Shown here: positions 33,511 to 45,052 of the stretch, piece after piece
How the letters are laid out: every line of letters begins with the position of its first letter
Position numbering within the stretch: the first letter of the stretch is position 1
Assembly (NCBI GenBank): GCA_027531565.1
Contig: JAPZSB010000007.1
Coordinates: forward strand, 372,001 to 436,000
Direction of reading: 5' to 3'
Source of the DNA: Beijerinckiaceae bacterium
Lineage (GTDB): Bacteria; Pseudomonadota; Alphaproteobacteria; Rhizobiales; Beijerinckiaceae
Length of the DNA stretch: 64,000 bases
Notes under the pieces: model-generated
Seen by the model: only the letters and a program-made list of their open reading frames with translations
Database searches by the model: none
Told to the model about the DNA's origin: nothing
Position numbers and translations under genes: made by a program

Positions 33511-35328
33511 TCAGGACCGGCCGAACAGGCGCTCGAGATCCTTCAGGCTCAGTGAGACATAGGTCGGCCGGCCGTGGTTGCACTGGCCGGAACCGGGCGT
33601 CGCCTCCATCTCGCGCAGCAGCGCATCCATCTCCTCGAGCCGGAGCCGCCGGCCGGCCCGGATCGAGTGATGGCAGGCGAAGGTCTTGAGGACATGGTCC
33701 TGCCGGGCGGAGAGGCTTTCGCTGCCGCCCCATTCGCTGACCTGATCGGCGAGATCCCGCAGCAAAGCCACGATATCGGCGCCGGAAAGGGCGGCCGGCA
33801 CTTCCTGAACGGCGACAGCGCCAGGACCGAACGGTTCGATGACCAGCCCGGCCTCGGCCAGGGGCGTGGCCTGATCGAGCAGGGCCGCAATAGCCCGCTC
33901 CGGAAGATCGACAATGGCCGGGATCAGGAGCGGCTGGCGCGGCACCGCGCCCTCGGCCCTCGCTTTTTTCAGCCGCTCATAAACCAGCCTTTCGTGCGCG
34001 GCATGCTGGTCGACGATCACCACACCCTCGCCGGTCTGGGCGAGAATGTAGGTCTCATGGAACTGCGCCCGGGCATAGCCGAGCGGCGGGAAGCCCGGAT
34101 CCTCGGCGGCAGGCCCCTGCCGGGAATCCGGCGTGGTGACGGGCTCCGAGACGCGGACCGGCTCGGCGAAGCCGGCGCGTGGCATGGCGGGGAACGGACG
34201 TTCCGGCAGGCGCTGTTCCGGAAACACGAAGCTGAGAGGGCGCGGCGGCGGCAGGCTGCCTGTACCGAGATGGGTGATGCCCTGCGCCCGCAGGCGCTCC
34301 AGCATGGCCTCCCCGCCGCGGCTCGAGGCCTGATGCCCCATGCCGGCGAGTGCATCGCGGATTCCCGAGATGATGAGGCCGCGGATGCCCTCGGAATCGC
34401 GGAAGCGGACCTCGAGTTTCGCGGGGTGGACATTCACATCCACGCCGGCGGGGTCGAGCTCGAGGAAGAGCGCGACGACGGGATGGCGGCCCGCCATCAG
34501 GCTGTCGGCATAGGCCGCCTTGAGCGCGCCGATCAGCAGGCGGTCGCGCACAGGCCTTCCGTTGACGAAGAGATACTGATCGAGCGCGCTGGCGCGATGA
34601 TAGGTCGGCAGCGAGACGAGGCCCGACAGGCGGAACCCGTTCCGCTCGGCAGCCAGCGTCGCGGCATTGGTGGTGAAATCCTCACCGACAAGCCGGGCGA
34701 TGCGGCGACGGAGCCCCTCTTCGCCCTCCGCTTCGGCGGGAAGGTCGAAACCGGAGAGGTGATCGCCCGAGAGCGCGAAGGCGATCCCGGGATGGGCCAT
34801 GGCGAGCCGGCGGACGACCAGGGCTGCCGCCTGGACCTCGGCGCGGTCGCCCTTCAGGAATTTCAGCCGTGCCGGCGTGGCGAAGAACAGGTCGCTGACC
34901 TCGACCCGCGTGCCTTGCGCCATGGCGGCAGGGCGGATCGGGCCGACCTGCCCCGCATCGACGAGGATGGCATGGCCCTCGCCGCCCGTGGCGCGCGTGG
35001 TAATCGCGAGGCGGGCCACGGCCCCGATCGAGGGCAGGGCCTCGCCGCGGAATCCCAGAGTCAGGATGCGGTCAAGCTGGCCTTCGGGCAGTTTCGAGGT
35101 GGCATGGCGGCGGATGGCGAGGGCGAGATCCTCCGGCGGCATGCCGGCGCCATCATCCGTCACGCGGATCAGCCGCCGTCCACCCTGTTCCAGCCGGATC
35201 TCGATGCGGCGCGCGCCGGCATCGATGGCATTCTCGACCAGCTCCTTCACAGCCGCAGCCGGACGCTCGATCACCTCGCCGGCGGCGATCTGGTCGATCA
35301 GGACAGGGTCAAGCTGGCGGACGGGCAT
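33511..35328 (-). CDS. mutL: DNA mismatch repair protein MutL (endonuclease type)
   Basis: GHKL ATPase that links MutS recognition to downstream repair. The 605-residue protein has an N-terminal ATPase (IAAGEVIERPAAAVKELVENAIDAGA, DDGAGM, TLGFRGEALPSI) and a C-terminal dimerisation domain. The latter carries DQHA(X)2E(X)4E, seen as DQHAAHERLVYE, plus ACHHSIRAG and NHGRP, the metal-site motifs of MutL nicking enzymes found in bacteria without MutH. Start at 35328 fits the family. Confidence 0.96.
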   Translation of the reverse strand: MPVRQLDPVLIDQIAAGEVIERPAAAVKELVENAIDAGARRIEIRLEQGGRRLIRVTDDGAGMPPEDLALAIRRHATSKLPEGQLDRILTLGFRGEALPSIGAVARLAITTRATGGEGHAILVDAGQVGPIRPAAMAQGTRVEVSDLFFATPARLKFLKGDRAEVQAAALVVRRLAMAHPGIAFALSGDHLSGFDLPAEAEGEEGLRRRIARLVGEDFTTNAATLAAERNGFRLSGLVSLPTYHRASALDQYLFVNGRPVRDRLLIGALKAAYADSLMAGRHPVVALFLELDPAGVDVNVHPAKLEVRFRDSEGIRGLIISGIRDALAGMGHQASSRGGEAMLERLRAQGITHLGTGSLPPPRPLSFVFPEQRLPERPFPAMPRAGFAEPVRVSEPVTTPDSRQGPAAEDPGFPPLGYARAQFHETYILAQTGEGVVIVDQHAAHERLVYERLKKARAEGAVPRQPLLIPAIVDLPERAIAALLDQATPLAEAGLVIEPFGPGAVAVQEVPAALSGADIVALLRDLADQVSEWGGSESLSARQDHVLKTFACHHSIRAGRRLRLEEMDALLREMEATPGSGQCNHGRPTYVSLSLKDLERLFGRS

Positions 35329-35404
35329 GCAATCTCGGGGGGTACGGAGCGAAACGACGGTATTCGCGCGCTCCGGAAATTGCCAGCCCAACGCTCCCGC
35401 AGGG

Positions 35405-37231
<1,827 letters not shown>

Positions 37232-37305
37232 GGGTATGTTCCAAAAAGCGCCCGGGCGGCCGGTGGATGCCGGACGGTGGCGGCGGGGCAATACATTCTA
37301 CGGTG

Positions 37306-37335
37306 TTGCAGCGCAGTATCCTTTTTGCGCTGCAA
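37306..37335. other. Perfect 10-bp inverted repeat between the TAXI gene and typA
   Basis: TTGCAGCGCA and TGCGCTGCAA (37306-37315 and 37326-37335) flank a 10-nt spacer. Read on the minus strand it lies 31 bp after the TAXI stop and 74 bp before the typA start. There is no U-run after the stem, so it is not a standard terminator; a Rho-blocking 3' hairpin, operator or typA leader element are possible. Confidence 0.5.
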
Positions 37336-37366
37336 GAGCAAGCCGGCCTGCGGTGATTCCGCCCGT

Positions 37367-38716
37367 TCAGGTCGAAATTGCCGCCAGACCGGGCGGCCGG
37401 CGCGGCTCGTTGCGCTCGCCCGGAGCCCCGCGGATCCGCTGCTGGGCATCCGCAACCGCAAGGCGAAGCTCATCGACAAGGAACCGGATCGTGGCAATCC
37501 GGTCCGAATCCTGTGCCGCCTCCGCGACCGAGTGGAGCAGCAGGTGGTGGAGCGTGCGCGCCTCGGCCTCGAGGCCCGGAAGCGCCTCGGCCGAGCTGGC
37601 CTGACGGAGCTGGTCGATCAGCACGACCATGCGGTGGAGTTCATCATCCGTCACCGGATGGACGCCGCTGCGGCTGGCCCCGACCCGGGAGAACAGGGCG
37701 GCAGCGACCGAGCCGACGAGCGAGAAGCCCATGATGCCGAGATAGATCCAGTCGCCGTAGCGCTCGAAGAAGGTCTTCGTCTCGCCCTCGATATAGGCGA
37801 TCGTGCCGGGATGGACGGGCAGCTTCGCGCCCCTGTCCTCGGCCGAGGGCAGCTCGATCTGGTTGGCGGCCGGCGCCTCGGCTGCGATGGAGAGGCGGAG
37901 GGCGAAGAGCAGGCGCGTCAACTCGCTGACGACCGATTCATCCAGCGTACGGCGGGCGACGAGCCGGTGGGTTGCCGCGAGGGTTGTGGTTTCCTCTTCC
38001 GGTTGCGGCGGATCGCCGCCGAACACGCCGCGCACCAGCTCCACCGTGTCATAGGCCGGGACCTGCTCGGCGATCGCCTCGGCTTCGGTGATCGGGAGGA
38101 AGCCGGGCTCCTCGTTCTCGACCTTGGGGAAGGCGAGGAAGGCCCAGCGGCTCATCCGGTCCGCCACGGGAGCCACCGCGAAGAAGGCATCCAGCTTTCC
38201 GTCCTGCAAGGCCTGGCCGATCTCGGCCTGGTTGCCGCGGATCACATCGACTTCGGAGGCTGCGATGCCGTAATGGGTCAGGATGCTCTCGAGCATCCGG
38301 TCATTGGCGGGGCGCGGGGCGATCGAGCCGATGGCCTTGCCCTTCAGATCGCCGATCTTGGTGATCTTCGAGCCGGGCCGGGTGACGAAATAGACCGCCT
38401 CGCGCCGGAAAATCGCCACCGTCGCCGCCTTCTCGGGCACGGTGATGTCCGAGCGGATCACCGCCAGATCGGCCTTGCCGCTCTCCAGCAGCGCGCCGCT
38501 GGCGGAGGCCCCTTCCGTGAGGACCAGCTTGAGGCGCAGGGACGCCTTCTCGCGCTGGAGCGACTGGAGGAAGGCGACGACGATGCGGATATCCTGCCCG
38601 CCGAGCGGCCCGACGGCGACCCTCAGCAGCCGGGGCGCGAACAGCCCGTAGGCGGCAGCGGCCGCAACCGCGACGCCGACGAAGACCATCGCCAGTACTT
38701 TCAGCCGCCTGCGCAT
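37367..38716 (-). CDS. TAXI-family solute-binding protein with extra membrane helix and cytoplasmic tail
   Basis: A 449-residue protein. An N-terminal anchor (VLAMVFVGVAVAAAAAYGLF) is followed by a TAXI-type periplasmic binding domain (VAVGPLGGQD, LTEGASASGALLESGKADLAVIRSD, GDLKGKAIGSIAPR). A second helix (YLGIMGFSLVGSVAAALF) near residue 335-355 leads to about 90 residues of helical tail (residues ~360-435). TAXI proteins normally pair with TRAP permeases, but none is encoded here. The layout, binding domain outside and helical tail inside, suggests a sensor or structural role; that is inference. Good RBS (GGAGGG) at the start. Confidence 0.85.
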   Translation of the reverse strand: MRRRLKVLAMVFVGVAVAAAAAYGLFAPRLLRVAVGPLGGQDIRIVVAFLQSLQREKASLRLKLVLTEGASASGALLESGKADLAVIRSDITVPEKAATVAIFRREAVYFVTRPGSKITKIGDLKGKAIGSIAPRPANDRMLESILTHYGIAASEVDVIRGNQAEIGQALQDGKLDAFFAVAPVADRMSRWAFLAFPKVENEEPGFLPITEAEAIAEQVPAYDTVELVRGVFGGDPPQPEEETTTLAATHRLVARRTLDESVVSELTRLLFALRLSIAAEAPAANQIELPSAEDRGAKLPVHPGTIAYIEGETKTFFERYGDWIYLGIMGFSLVGSVAAALFSRVGASRSGVHPVTDDELHRMVVLIDQLRQASSAEALPGLEAEARTLHHLLLHSVAEAAQDSDRIATIRFLVDELRLAVADAQQRIRGAPGERNEPRRPPGLAAIST

Positions 38717-38773
38717 CGATCTGCCCTCCGGTCCTTGCCGTTCCGGTGGGGAAACGCGCCTCCCCGCCCGGCC

Positions 38774-40003
38774 TCAGCTGGTGCGGGCCCTGCGCATGGC
38801 GAGGGTCCGCAGCCGCAGCGCGTTGAGCTTGATGAAGCCCTGCGCATCCCGATGATCATAGGCCACCGCGCCTTCCTCGAAAGTCACGAGTTCCTGATCA
38901 TACAGGGAATACGGGCTTTCGCGACCGATCACGGTCGCATTGCCCTTGTAGAGCTTCATCGTGACGCGGCCGGTGACGTTTTCCTGGCTCTTGTCGCAGA
39001 GGGCCTGGATCATCTCGCGCTCCGGGGTGAACCAGAAGCCGTAATAGACCAGCTCCGCATAGCGCGGCATGAGCGATTCCTTGAGATGCATCGCCTCGCG
39101 GTCAAGCGTGATCGATTCGATGCCGCGATGGGCGGCATGGAGGATCGTGCCGCCCGGCGTCTCGTAAACCCCGCGCGATTTCATGCCGACGAAGCGGTTC
39201 TCGACGAGGTCGAGGCGGCCGATCCCGTTGGCCTTGCCGAGTTCGTTGAGGCGCGTCAGCAACGTGGCCGGCGACATGGCGACACCGTCGATCGCGACGG
39301 CATCGCCCTTCTCGAAATCGATCGTGATGGTGGTGGCCTTGTCGGGCGCGGCCTCGGGCGAGATCGTGCGCATATAGACCATTTCCGGGGCCTCGATGGC
39401 CGGATCCTCGAGCACCTTCCCTTCCGACGAGGAATGCAGCAGGTTCGCATCGACCGAGAACGGCGCCTCGCCATACTTGTCCTTGGCGATCGGGATCTGG
39501 TGCTGCTCGGCAAAGGCGATCAGCCGGGTGCGGCTCGCGAGGTCCCATTCGCGCCAGGGGGCGATGATCTTGATGTTCGGCTCGAGCGCGTAATAGGTCA
39601 GCTCGAAGCGGACCTGGTCATTGCCCTTGCCGGTCGCGCCATGGCAGACGGCATCGGCGCCGACCTGGCGGGCGATCTCGATCTGGCGCTTGGCGATGAG
39701 CGGCCGTGCGATCGAGGTGCCGAGCAGGTACTGGCCCTCGTAGAGCGCATTCATGCGGAACATCGGGAAGACGAAATCGCGGGTGAATTCCTCGCGCAGG
39801 TCATCGATGAAGATATGCTCCGGCTTGATGCCCAGCAGCTCGGCCTTCTTGCGCGCCGGGTCCAGTTCCTCGCCCTGGCCGAGATCGGCGGTGAAGGTCA
39901 CCACCTCGCAGCCATAGGTGGTCTGGAGCCATTTCAGGATCACGGAGGTGTCGAGCCCCCCGGAATAGGCCAGGACAACGCGCTTGATATCGGATTTCGC
40001 CAT
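38774..40003 (-). CDS. argG: Argininosuccinate synthase
   Basis: Joins citrulline and aspartate with ATP in arginine synthesis. The 409-residue protein starts [21 protein letters not shown] (the P-type SGGLDTS loop), then [31 protein letters not shown] and [11 protein letters not shown] 29-codon open extension upstream is not conserved, so I use the ATG at 40003. Divergent from the moeB-like gene. Confidence 0.96.
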   Translation of the reverse strand: MAKSDIKRVVLAYSGGLDTSVILKWLQTTYGCEVVTFTADLGQGEELDPARKKAELLGIKPEHIFIDDLREEFTRDFVFPMFRMNALYEGQYLLGTSIARPLIAKRQIEIARQVGADAVCHGATGKGNDQVRFELTYYALEPNIKIIAPWREWDLASRTRLIAFAEQHQIPIAKDKYGEAPFSVDANLLHSSSEGKVLEDPAIEAPEMVYMRTISPEAAPDKATTITIDFEKGDAVAIDGVAMSPATLLTRLNELGKANGIGRLDLVENRFVGMKSRGVYETPGGTILHAAHRGIESITLDREAMHLKESLMPRYAELVYYGFWFTPEREMIQALCDKSQENVTGRVTMKLYKGNATVIGRESPYSLYDQELVTFEEGAVAYDHRDAQGFIKLNALRLRTLAMRRARTS

Positions 40004-40167
40004 CGGTTCTGCTTCCAAACGTCCGGACCTGTACAAGCCCGGAACTCCCTTCCCCTCACCCGGCCCAAATTCCGTGCGCGGCGTCCACACCGGCTCGAAA
40101 AGGCGCTGGAGAGGTCCTATAACCGGAACCCGACGGCACGCAAGCCACTCCCGCGAGAACGCCCAAG

Positions 40168-40914
40168 ATGCTTTCCCCCGATGACCTCACCCGTTTCGCC
40201 CGCCATATCGTGCTGCGCCATATCGGCGGGCCAGGCCAGCAGCGCCTGCGCCGGGCCCGCGTGCTGGTGGTCGGGGCCGGCGGGCTGGGCACGCCGCTGC
40301 TGCTCTATCTTGCGGCGGCGGGGGTGGGGCATATCGGGATCGTCGATGATGATGTGGTCTCGCTGTCGAACCTGCAGCGGCAGGTGATCCATGGCACGCC
40401 GGATCTCGGCCGGCCCAAGGTCGAGAGTGCGGCCGATGCGCTGCGGCGGCTTGACCCGGGCGTCACGCTCGATCTCCACCGGACCCGGCTGGATGCTGGC
40501 AACGCGGCAGATCTGGTTGGCGCCTATGATGTGATCGCGGACGGCTCGGACAATTTCGACACCCGCTACCTGCTCGCTTCGATCTGCGAGGAAGCACGGA
40601 AGCCGCTGGTCCATGCCGCGGTCAACGAGATGCATGGTTCGGTCACCGTGCTTCGCCCCTGGGAAGCCGGGCCGGACGGGGCGCTGAACCCGCGCTACAC
40701 CGATCTCTTCCCCGAAAAGCCGCCAGCCGGGAGCATCCCCACCTGCTCGGAAGCCGGCGTGCTCGGCGCATTGGTCGGCGTGGTGGGATCGCTGCAGGCG
40801 ATCGAGGTGATCCGGCAGATCACGCCCTTCGGCACGCCGCTTGTCGGCAAGCTGCTGCTGATCGACGCGCTCGACATGCGGTTCGAGACGATCAGCTACG
40901 GGCGGGCCGGCTGA
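40168..40914 (+). CDS. MoeB/ThiF-family adenylyltransferase lacking the zinc cysteines
   Basis: Activates the C-terminal glycine of a ubiquitin-like sulfur carrier (MoaD or ThiS) by adenylation. The 248-residue protein has the nucleotide loop [10 protein letters not shown] (residues 34-43), NLQRQVIH, D130 in DGSDNFDTR and C193 in [12 protein letters not shown]. The two CxxC pairs that bind structural zinc in E. coli MoeB are missing: the first position reads R-Y-T-D (176-179) and the C-terminus ends [10 protein letters not shown]. Whether it serves molybdopterin, thiamine or another pathway cannot be told. It has no rhodanese domain. Confidence 0.88.
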   Translation: MLSPDDLTRFARHIVLRHIGGPGQQRLRRARVLVVGAGGLGTPLLLYLAAAGVGHIGIVDDDVVSLSNLQRQVIHGTPDLGRPKVESAADALRRLDPGVTLDLHRTRLDAGNAADLVGAYDVIADGSDNFDTRYLLASICEEARKPLVHAAVNEMHGSVTVLRPWEAGPDGALNPRYTDLFPEKPPAGSIPTCSEAGVLGALVGVVGSLQAIEVIRQITPFGTPLVGKLLLIDALDMRFETISYGRAG

Positions 40915-40931
40915 GGCGCAGGCAGGAAAGC

Positions 40932-41294
40932 TCAGCGCCGGCGGCGCTTTGGCCCCGCAGGCGGGCGAACACCGCTCCAGGGATCGATGACGGCGCTGGT
41001 CCGGCCGTTCCGGCGGGTCATCTCGATGCCGCCGATGCCCGACAGGCCGGAATCGGCGCCTGCGCGGCGGGCATTGCGGCCCCGGCGGTGGACAACGGAA
41101 TCCTCCGGATCGCCGGAGGTGACGCGCGGCGCACGCGTCCCGCGCGGTGGCGCCTGTTTGGCGAGGCATTCATTGTAGGCGAAGGCATTCGAGATGCCCT
41201 CGCAGGCCGCGAGAGCCGGCTGCACGATGCACCCGGCCCCCAGAAGAACGAGTCCCGCCAGCAGGACAGGGCGCGCAGCGTGGCGTCTTGCCAT
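40932..41294 (-). CDS. Small secreted basic protein of unknown function
   Basis: A 120-residue protein with a signal peptide (RPVLLAGLVLLGAGCIVQPALA) followed by a short segment with two Cys (ACEGISNAFAYNECLAKQAPPRG), and then a low-complexity Arg/Gly/Pro tail ending in PKRRRR. A lipobox-like LGAGC occurs inside the signal, so it could be a lipoprotein, but the cleavage after ALA is likelier. I recognise the pattern as common in Hyphomicrobiales but not a named family. It lies 27 bp beyond the pheT stop, on the same strand, and may be the last gene of the phe operon. Confidence 0.72.
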   Translation of the reverse strand: MARRHAARPVLLAGLVLLGAGCIVQPALAACEGISNAFAYNECLAKQAPPRGTRAPRVTSGDPEDSVVHRRGRNARRAGADSGLSGIGGIEMTRRNGRTSAVIDPWSGVRPPAGPKRRRR

Positions 41295-41321
41295 TCTTGA
41301 ACCTCTTCAGCGGGCCAGACC

Positions 41322-43757
41322 TCACCCGCGCAAGGTCGCTCCCGTCTTTCCGGTGATTTCCGCCACCAGCTTCTTCGAGAAGGCCTCGATTTCCGCATCC
41401 GTCAGCGTCTTTTCACGCGGCTGGAGCGTCACATTGAGGCCGATCGAGACCTTGCCCGGCTCGATTCCCTTCCCGGCATAGACATCGAAGACCGTGACGC
41501 TTTCCGTCAAGGGCTTGTCGATGCCGCGGGCGAGGCGGAGCAGCATCTCGGCTTCGACGCTCTGATCCACAAGGAAGGCGAAATCACGGCTGACGGGCTG
41601 GAGATCCGACATCTCGAGCTTTGCCTTGACCTTGGTCGGCTTCTTCTTGGGATAGGGCAGCCCGTCGAGGATGATCTCGAAGGCGAGCAGGCGGCCCTCG
41701 GCCCCGAGCGCCTCGACAAGGCGCGGATGCAACTCGCCGAACCAGCCGACGACATCCTTCGGGCCGAAGCGCAGGATCGCCGCGCGGCCGGGATGGAGAT
41801 GCTCCGGCGCCGGATTGACCTGCCCGGCCGCGACGACCTGGAGCCCGCCCGTCGGCACGCCGAGCGTCGCCAGCAGGGCCATGACATCGCCCTTCACATC
41901 GTAGAGATCGGCCTCGCCGCTGCCGGTCCAGTGCCGGCCTGCGCCGGCGGCACGGGCGAGGCCACGCCGGATGCCGGCCGCCGCGAAACGCTGGTCCTTC
42001 TCGCCATCGCCCCGGAAGATCTGGCCGACCTCGAACAAGGCGACATCGGGATAGCCCTGATCGGCATTGCGCTGGGCCGCCGCGACGAGGCCGGGCATCA
42101 GGCTCGGCCGCATGTCGGACAGATCGGCCGCGATCGGGTTCGCCAGCGCCAGGGACGGCTGGCCGCCGCCGAACAGGGTGGCGGCCTTTTTCGAGACGAA
42201 GGACCAGGTGACGGCTTCCACCAGCCCGCGCACGGCCAGCGCGCGCTTGGCCTGCCGCACGCGGCCCTGAAGCGGGGTGAGGACGGGCTTGTGCACCTCG
42301 TCGACACGCTGGATCGGGACGAGCGGCACCGAATCAAGCCCGACGATGCGGACGATTTCCTCGACAAGGTCGGTCTTGCCCTCGATATCCGGGCGGAAGG
42401 ATGGCACGGCGACCTTGAGCACCGGGCCATTGCCCGAGCACCAGAAGCCGAGGGCGGACAGGATGGCCTTCATTTCCGAAACCGGCACGTCGAGCCCGGT
42501 CAGGCGCTTCACTTCGGAAACCGGGAAATCGACGATCCGCTCGGTTTCCGGAACGGCGCCGGTCAGGCTGATCTGGCTCGGCGTGCCACCGCAGAGATCG
42601 ACGACCAGCTTCGTGGCGAGTTCGAGGCCCGGCACGGTGAAGGCCGGGTCGACGCCCCGCTCGAACCGGTAGCGCGCATCGGTGTTGATGCCGAGCTTGC
42701 GCCCGGTCTGGGCAATGTTGAGCGGCGACCAGAGCGCGGATTCGATCAGCACATCGGTGGTGTTCTCATCGCAGCCGGAATGTTCGCCGCCCATGATGCC
42801 GCCGATGGATTCGGGGCCCTTGTCATCGGCGATGACGACCATGCCGGGTTCGAGCGCATAGGTCTTGCCGTCGAGCGCGAGGATGCTCTCGCCCGCGCGG
42901 GCATGGCGGACGGTCAGCGCGCCCTTGACCTTGGCCGCATCGAACACGTGGAGGGGCCGGCCGCGGTCATAGGTGATGTAGTTGGTGATATCGACCAGCG
43001 CATTGATCGGGCGGAGGCCGATGGCGCGCAGGCGCTTCTGCATCCATTCCGGCGACGGGCCGTTCTTCACGCCGCGCACGAGGCGCAGGGCGAAAGCCGG
43101 GCAGAGGGCGCGGTCCTCGCCGGCGAAATCCAGCGTCACCGGCACGGTGCAGGCGGCATCGCCCTTGATGGCGGGGATGCCGGCATCTTTCAGCTTGCCG
43201 AGGCCAGCGGCGGCGAGATCGCGCGCGATGCCGTGGATGCCGGTGGCATCCGGGCGGTTCGGCGTGAGGTTGATCTCGATGACCGGGTCCGACAGGCCGG
43301 CCCATTCGGCATAGCGCGTGCCCACCGGCGCATCGGCCGGCAGGTCGAGAATACCGTCATGATCGTCCGAAATCTCGAGTTCGCGGCCCGAGCAGAGCAT
43401 GCCGGAGGACTCGACCCCGCGGATCACGCCCTTGCCGATCGTGATGTCCTTGCCCGGAATATAGGTGCCGGGCGGGGAGAACACGCTCTTCATGCCCGTG
43501 CGGGCATTGGGCGCGCCGCAGACCACCTGCACCGGATCGCCGCCGAGGCCGGTCTCGACCATGCAGACGCGCAGCCGGTCGGCATTGGGGTGCTGCTCCG
43601 CCGAGATGACATAGGCGATGGTGAAGCCCGAGAGCTTCTTGCCCGGATCATCGACGCCTTCCACCTCCAGCCCGATGCGGGTCAGGGTCTCGACGATCTG
43701 GTCGAGCGTGGCGTCGGTCTCGAGATGGTCCTTGAGCCAGGAGAGGGTGAATTTCAT
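41322..43757 (-). CDS. pheT: Phenylalanine-tRNA ligase beta subunit
   Basis: Large subunit of the heterotetrameric PheRS, holding tRNA-binding and editing domains. The 811-residue protein starts [19 protein letters not shown] and has the EMAP/tRNA-binding domain ([19 protein letters not shown]), B3/B4 editing domain, B5 domain and the C-terminal anticodon-binding FDX-ACB domain ([11 protein letters not shown]). It is downstream of pheS with a 16-bp gap; the pair is an operon. Confidence 0.97.
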   Translation of the reverse strand: MKFTLSWLKDHLETDATLDQIVETLTRIGLEVEGVDDPGKKLSGFTIAYVISAEQHPNADRLRVCMVETGLGGDPVQVVCGAPNARTGMKSVFSPPGTYIPGKDITIGKGVIRGVESSGMLCSGRELEISDDHDGILDLPADAPVGTRYAEWAGLSDPVIEINLTPNRPDATGIHGIARDLAAAGLGKLKDAGIPAIKGDAACTVPVTLDFAGEDRALCPAFALRLVRGVKNGPSPEWMQKRLRAIGLRPINALVDITNYITYDRGRPLHVFDAAKVKGALTVRHARAGESILALDGKTYALEPGMVVIADDKGPESIGGIMGGEHSGCDENTTDVLIESALWSPLNIAQTGRKLGINTDARYRFERGVDPAFTVPGLELATKLVVDLCGGTPSQISLTGAVPETERIVDFPVSEVKRLTGLDVPVSEMKAILSALGFWCSGNGPVLKVAVPSFRPDIEGKTDLVEEIVRIVGLDSVPLVPIQRVDEVHKPVLTPLQGRVRQAKRALAVRGLVEAVTWSFVSKKAATLFGGGQPSLALANPIAADLSDMRPSLMPGLVAAAQRNADQGYPDVALFEVGQIFRGDGEKDQRFAAAGIRRGLARAAGAGRHWTGSGEADLYDVKGDVMALLATLGVPTGGLQVVAAGQVNPAPEHLHPGRAAILRFGPKDVVGWFGELHPRLVEALGAEGRLLAFEIILDGLPYPKKKPTKVKAKLEMSDLQPVSRDFAFLVDQSVEAEMLLRLARGIDKPLTESVTVFDVYAGKGIEPGKVSIGLNVTLQPREKTLTDAEIEAFSKKLVAEITGKTGATLRG

Positions 43758-43773
43758 GATCTTTTCCTCCCGC

Positions 43774-44856
43774 TTATGCGCTCAGGCCGCCCGCAAGGGT
43801 CGGCAGGTCGAGCGGGCGGAAGCCGTAATGCCGGAGCCAGCGGATATCGGCCTCGAAGAAGGGCCGGAGATCGGGCATGCCGTATTTCAGCATGGCGATG
43901 CGGTCGATGCCCATGCCCCAGGCATAGCCCTGCACGGCATCCGGATCGAGGCCGCAATTGCGCAGCACATTCGGGTGGACCATGCCGCAGCCGAGGATCT
44001 CGAGCCAGTCGTCGCCCTCGCCGAAGCGGATCTCGCCGCCCTTGCGCGAGCACTGGATATCCACCTCCATCGAGGGTTCGGTGAAGGGGAAGAAGGAGGG
44101 GCGGAAGCGCATCTTCACGCTCGGCACCTCGAAGAAGGCCTTGCAGAATTCCTCGAGCACCCATTTCAGCTGGCCGAGATTGGCGCTCTTGTCGATGACC
44201 AGCCCCTCGACCTGATGGAACATCGGGGTGTGGGTCTGGTCGGAATCGCAGCGATAGGTCCGGCCCGGGCAGATGACGCGGATCGGCGGCTTCTGGGCCA
44301 GCATCGTCCGGACCTGCACCGGCGAGGTATGGGTGCGCAGCAGCTTGCGCTCGCCCTTCGCGTCCGGGTTGAAGAAGAACGTGTCGTGCATTTCCCGCGC
44401 CGGATGGTGCGGCGGGAAATTCAGCCTGGTGAAGTTGTAGTCGTCGCTCTCGACATCCGGCCCCTCGGCCACGGCGAAGCCGAGATCGGCGAAGATCGCG
44501 GTCAATTCGTCCAGCACCTGGCTGATCGGATGGATGCGGCCGGTTTCCAGCCCGGATTCGAGCACCGGCAGCGTGACATCGATGCGTTCGGCCGCAAGGC
44601 GGGCATCGAGCGCGGCGTCCTTCAGCACAGCCTTCCGGGTGGCAAGGGCCTCGGTCACCCGGTCCTTCAGGGCGTTGATGGCCGCGCCGGCCTCCTTGCG
44701 CGCATCCGGCGCCATGGAGCCCAAGGTGGCCAGCAGCGCGGAAACGGAGCCCTTCTTGCCGAGCGCGGCGACGCGCACGGCTTCCAGCGCCTCTTCCGTG
44801 GCGGCGGCGGCGATCTCCGCCGAGAGGGACTTTTCCAGTGAGGTCAGATCCGACAT
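43774..44856 (-). CDS. pheS: Phenylalanine-tRNA ligase alpha subunit
   Basis: Catalytic class II aminoacyl-tRNA synthetase subunit, 360 residues. An N-terminal coiled coil (residues ~1-90) is followed by motif 2 ([14 protein letters not shown] and [22 protein letters not shown]) and motif 3 ([18 protein letters not shown]). [11 protein letters not shown] is the PheS-specific motif. A separate transcription unit from rplT, with an outer membrane gene inserted between them. No leader peptide rich in Phe is visible in the ~130 bp upstream, so classic attenuation as in E. coli is not supported. Confidence 0.97.
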   Translation of the reverse strand: MSDLTSLEKSLSAEIAAAATEEALEAVRVAALGKKGSVSALLATLGSMAPDARKEAGAAINALKDRVTEALATRKAVLKDAALDARLAAERIDVTLPVLESGLETGRIHPISQVLDELTAIFADLGFAVAEGPDVESDDYNFTRLNFPPHHPAREMHDTFFFNPDAKGERKLLRTHTSPVQVRTMLAQKPPIRVICPGRTYRCDSDQTHTPMFHQVEGLVIDKSANLGQLKWVLEEFCKAFFEVPSVKMRFRPSFFPFTEPSMEVDIQCSRKGGEIRFGEGDDWLEILGCGMVHPNVLRNCGLDPDAVQGYAWGMGIDRIAMLKYGMPDLRPFFEADIRWLRHYGFRPLDLPTLAGGLSA

Positions 44857-44992
44857 TCCGAGAACCCCTTGTTGCGCGCCTCGCTTGTCATGCGCCGGGG
44901 AAGCGCGTCAAGCGCCCTGATGGGCGCGGGGCAGAAAAACCGCCTTGCCCGACCGCGAAGAGAGGCGACCGGGCGCGGCAGCATGCACAAGG

Positions 44993-45018
44993 AAAAAACC
45001 CGCCGTTGCCGGCGGGTT
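44993..45018 (-). terminator. Rho-independent terminator of the outer membrane protein gene
   Basis: Stem AACCCGCC / GGCGGGTT (44997-45004 with 45011-45018, extendable by one G-C pair), followed on the minus strand by TTTTTT. It starts 34 bp beyond the stop of the gene at 45053-45964 and separates it from pheS. Confidence 0.88.
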
Positions 45019-45052
45019 CATCAGTCGGCCGCGGAAGCGGCCCGGTCTCGAT

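Noticed and set aside
44857-44992. Attenuator or T-box for pheS
   Set aside because: A GCGCCC-TGAT-GGGCGC hairpin (44912-44927) exists, but there is no Phe-rich leader peptide, no U-run in the right place and no T-box sequence.
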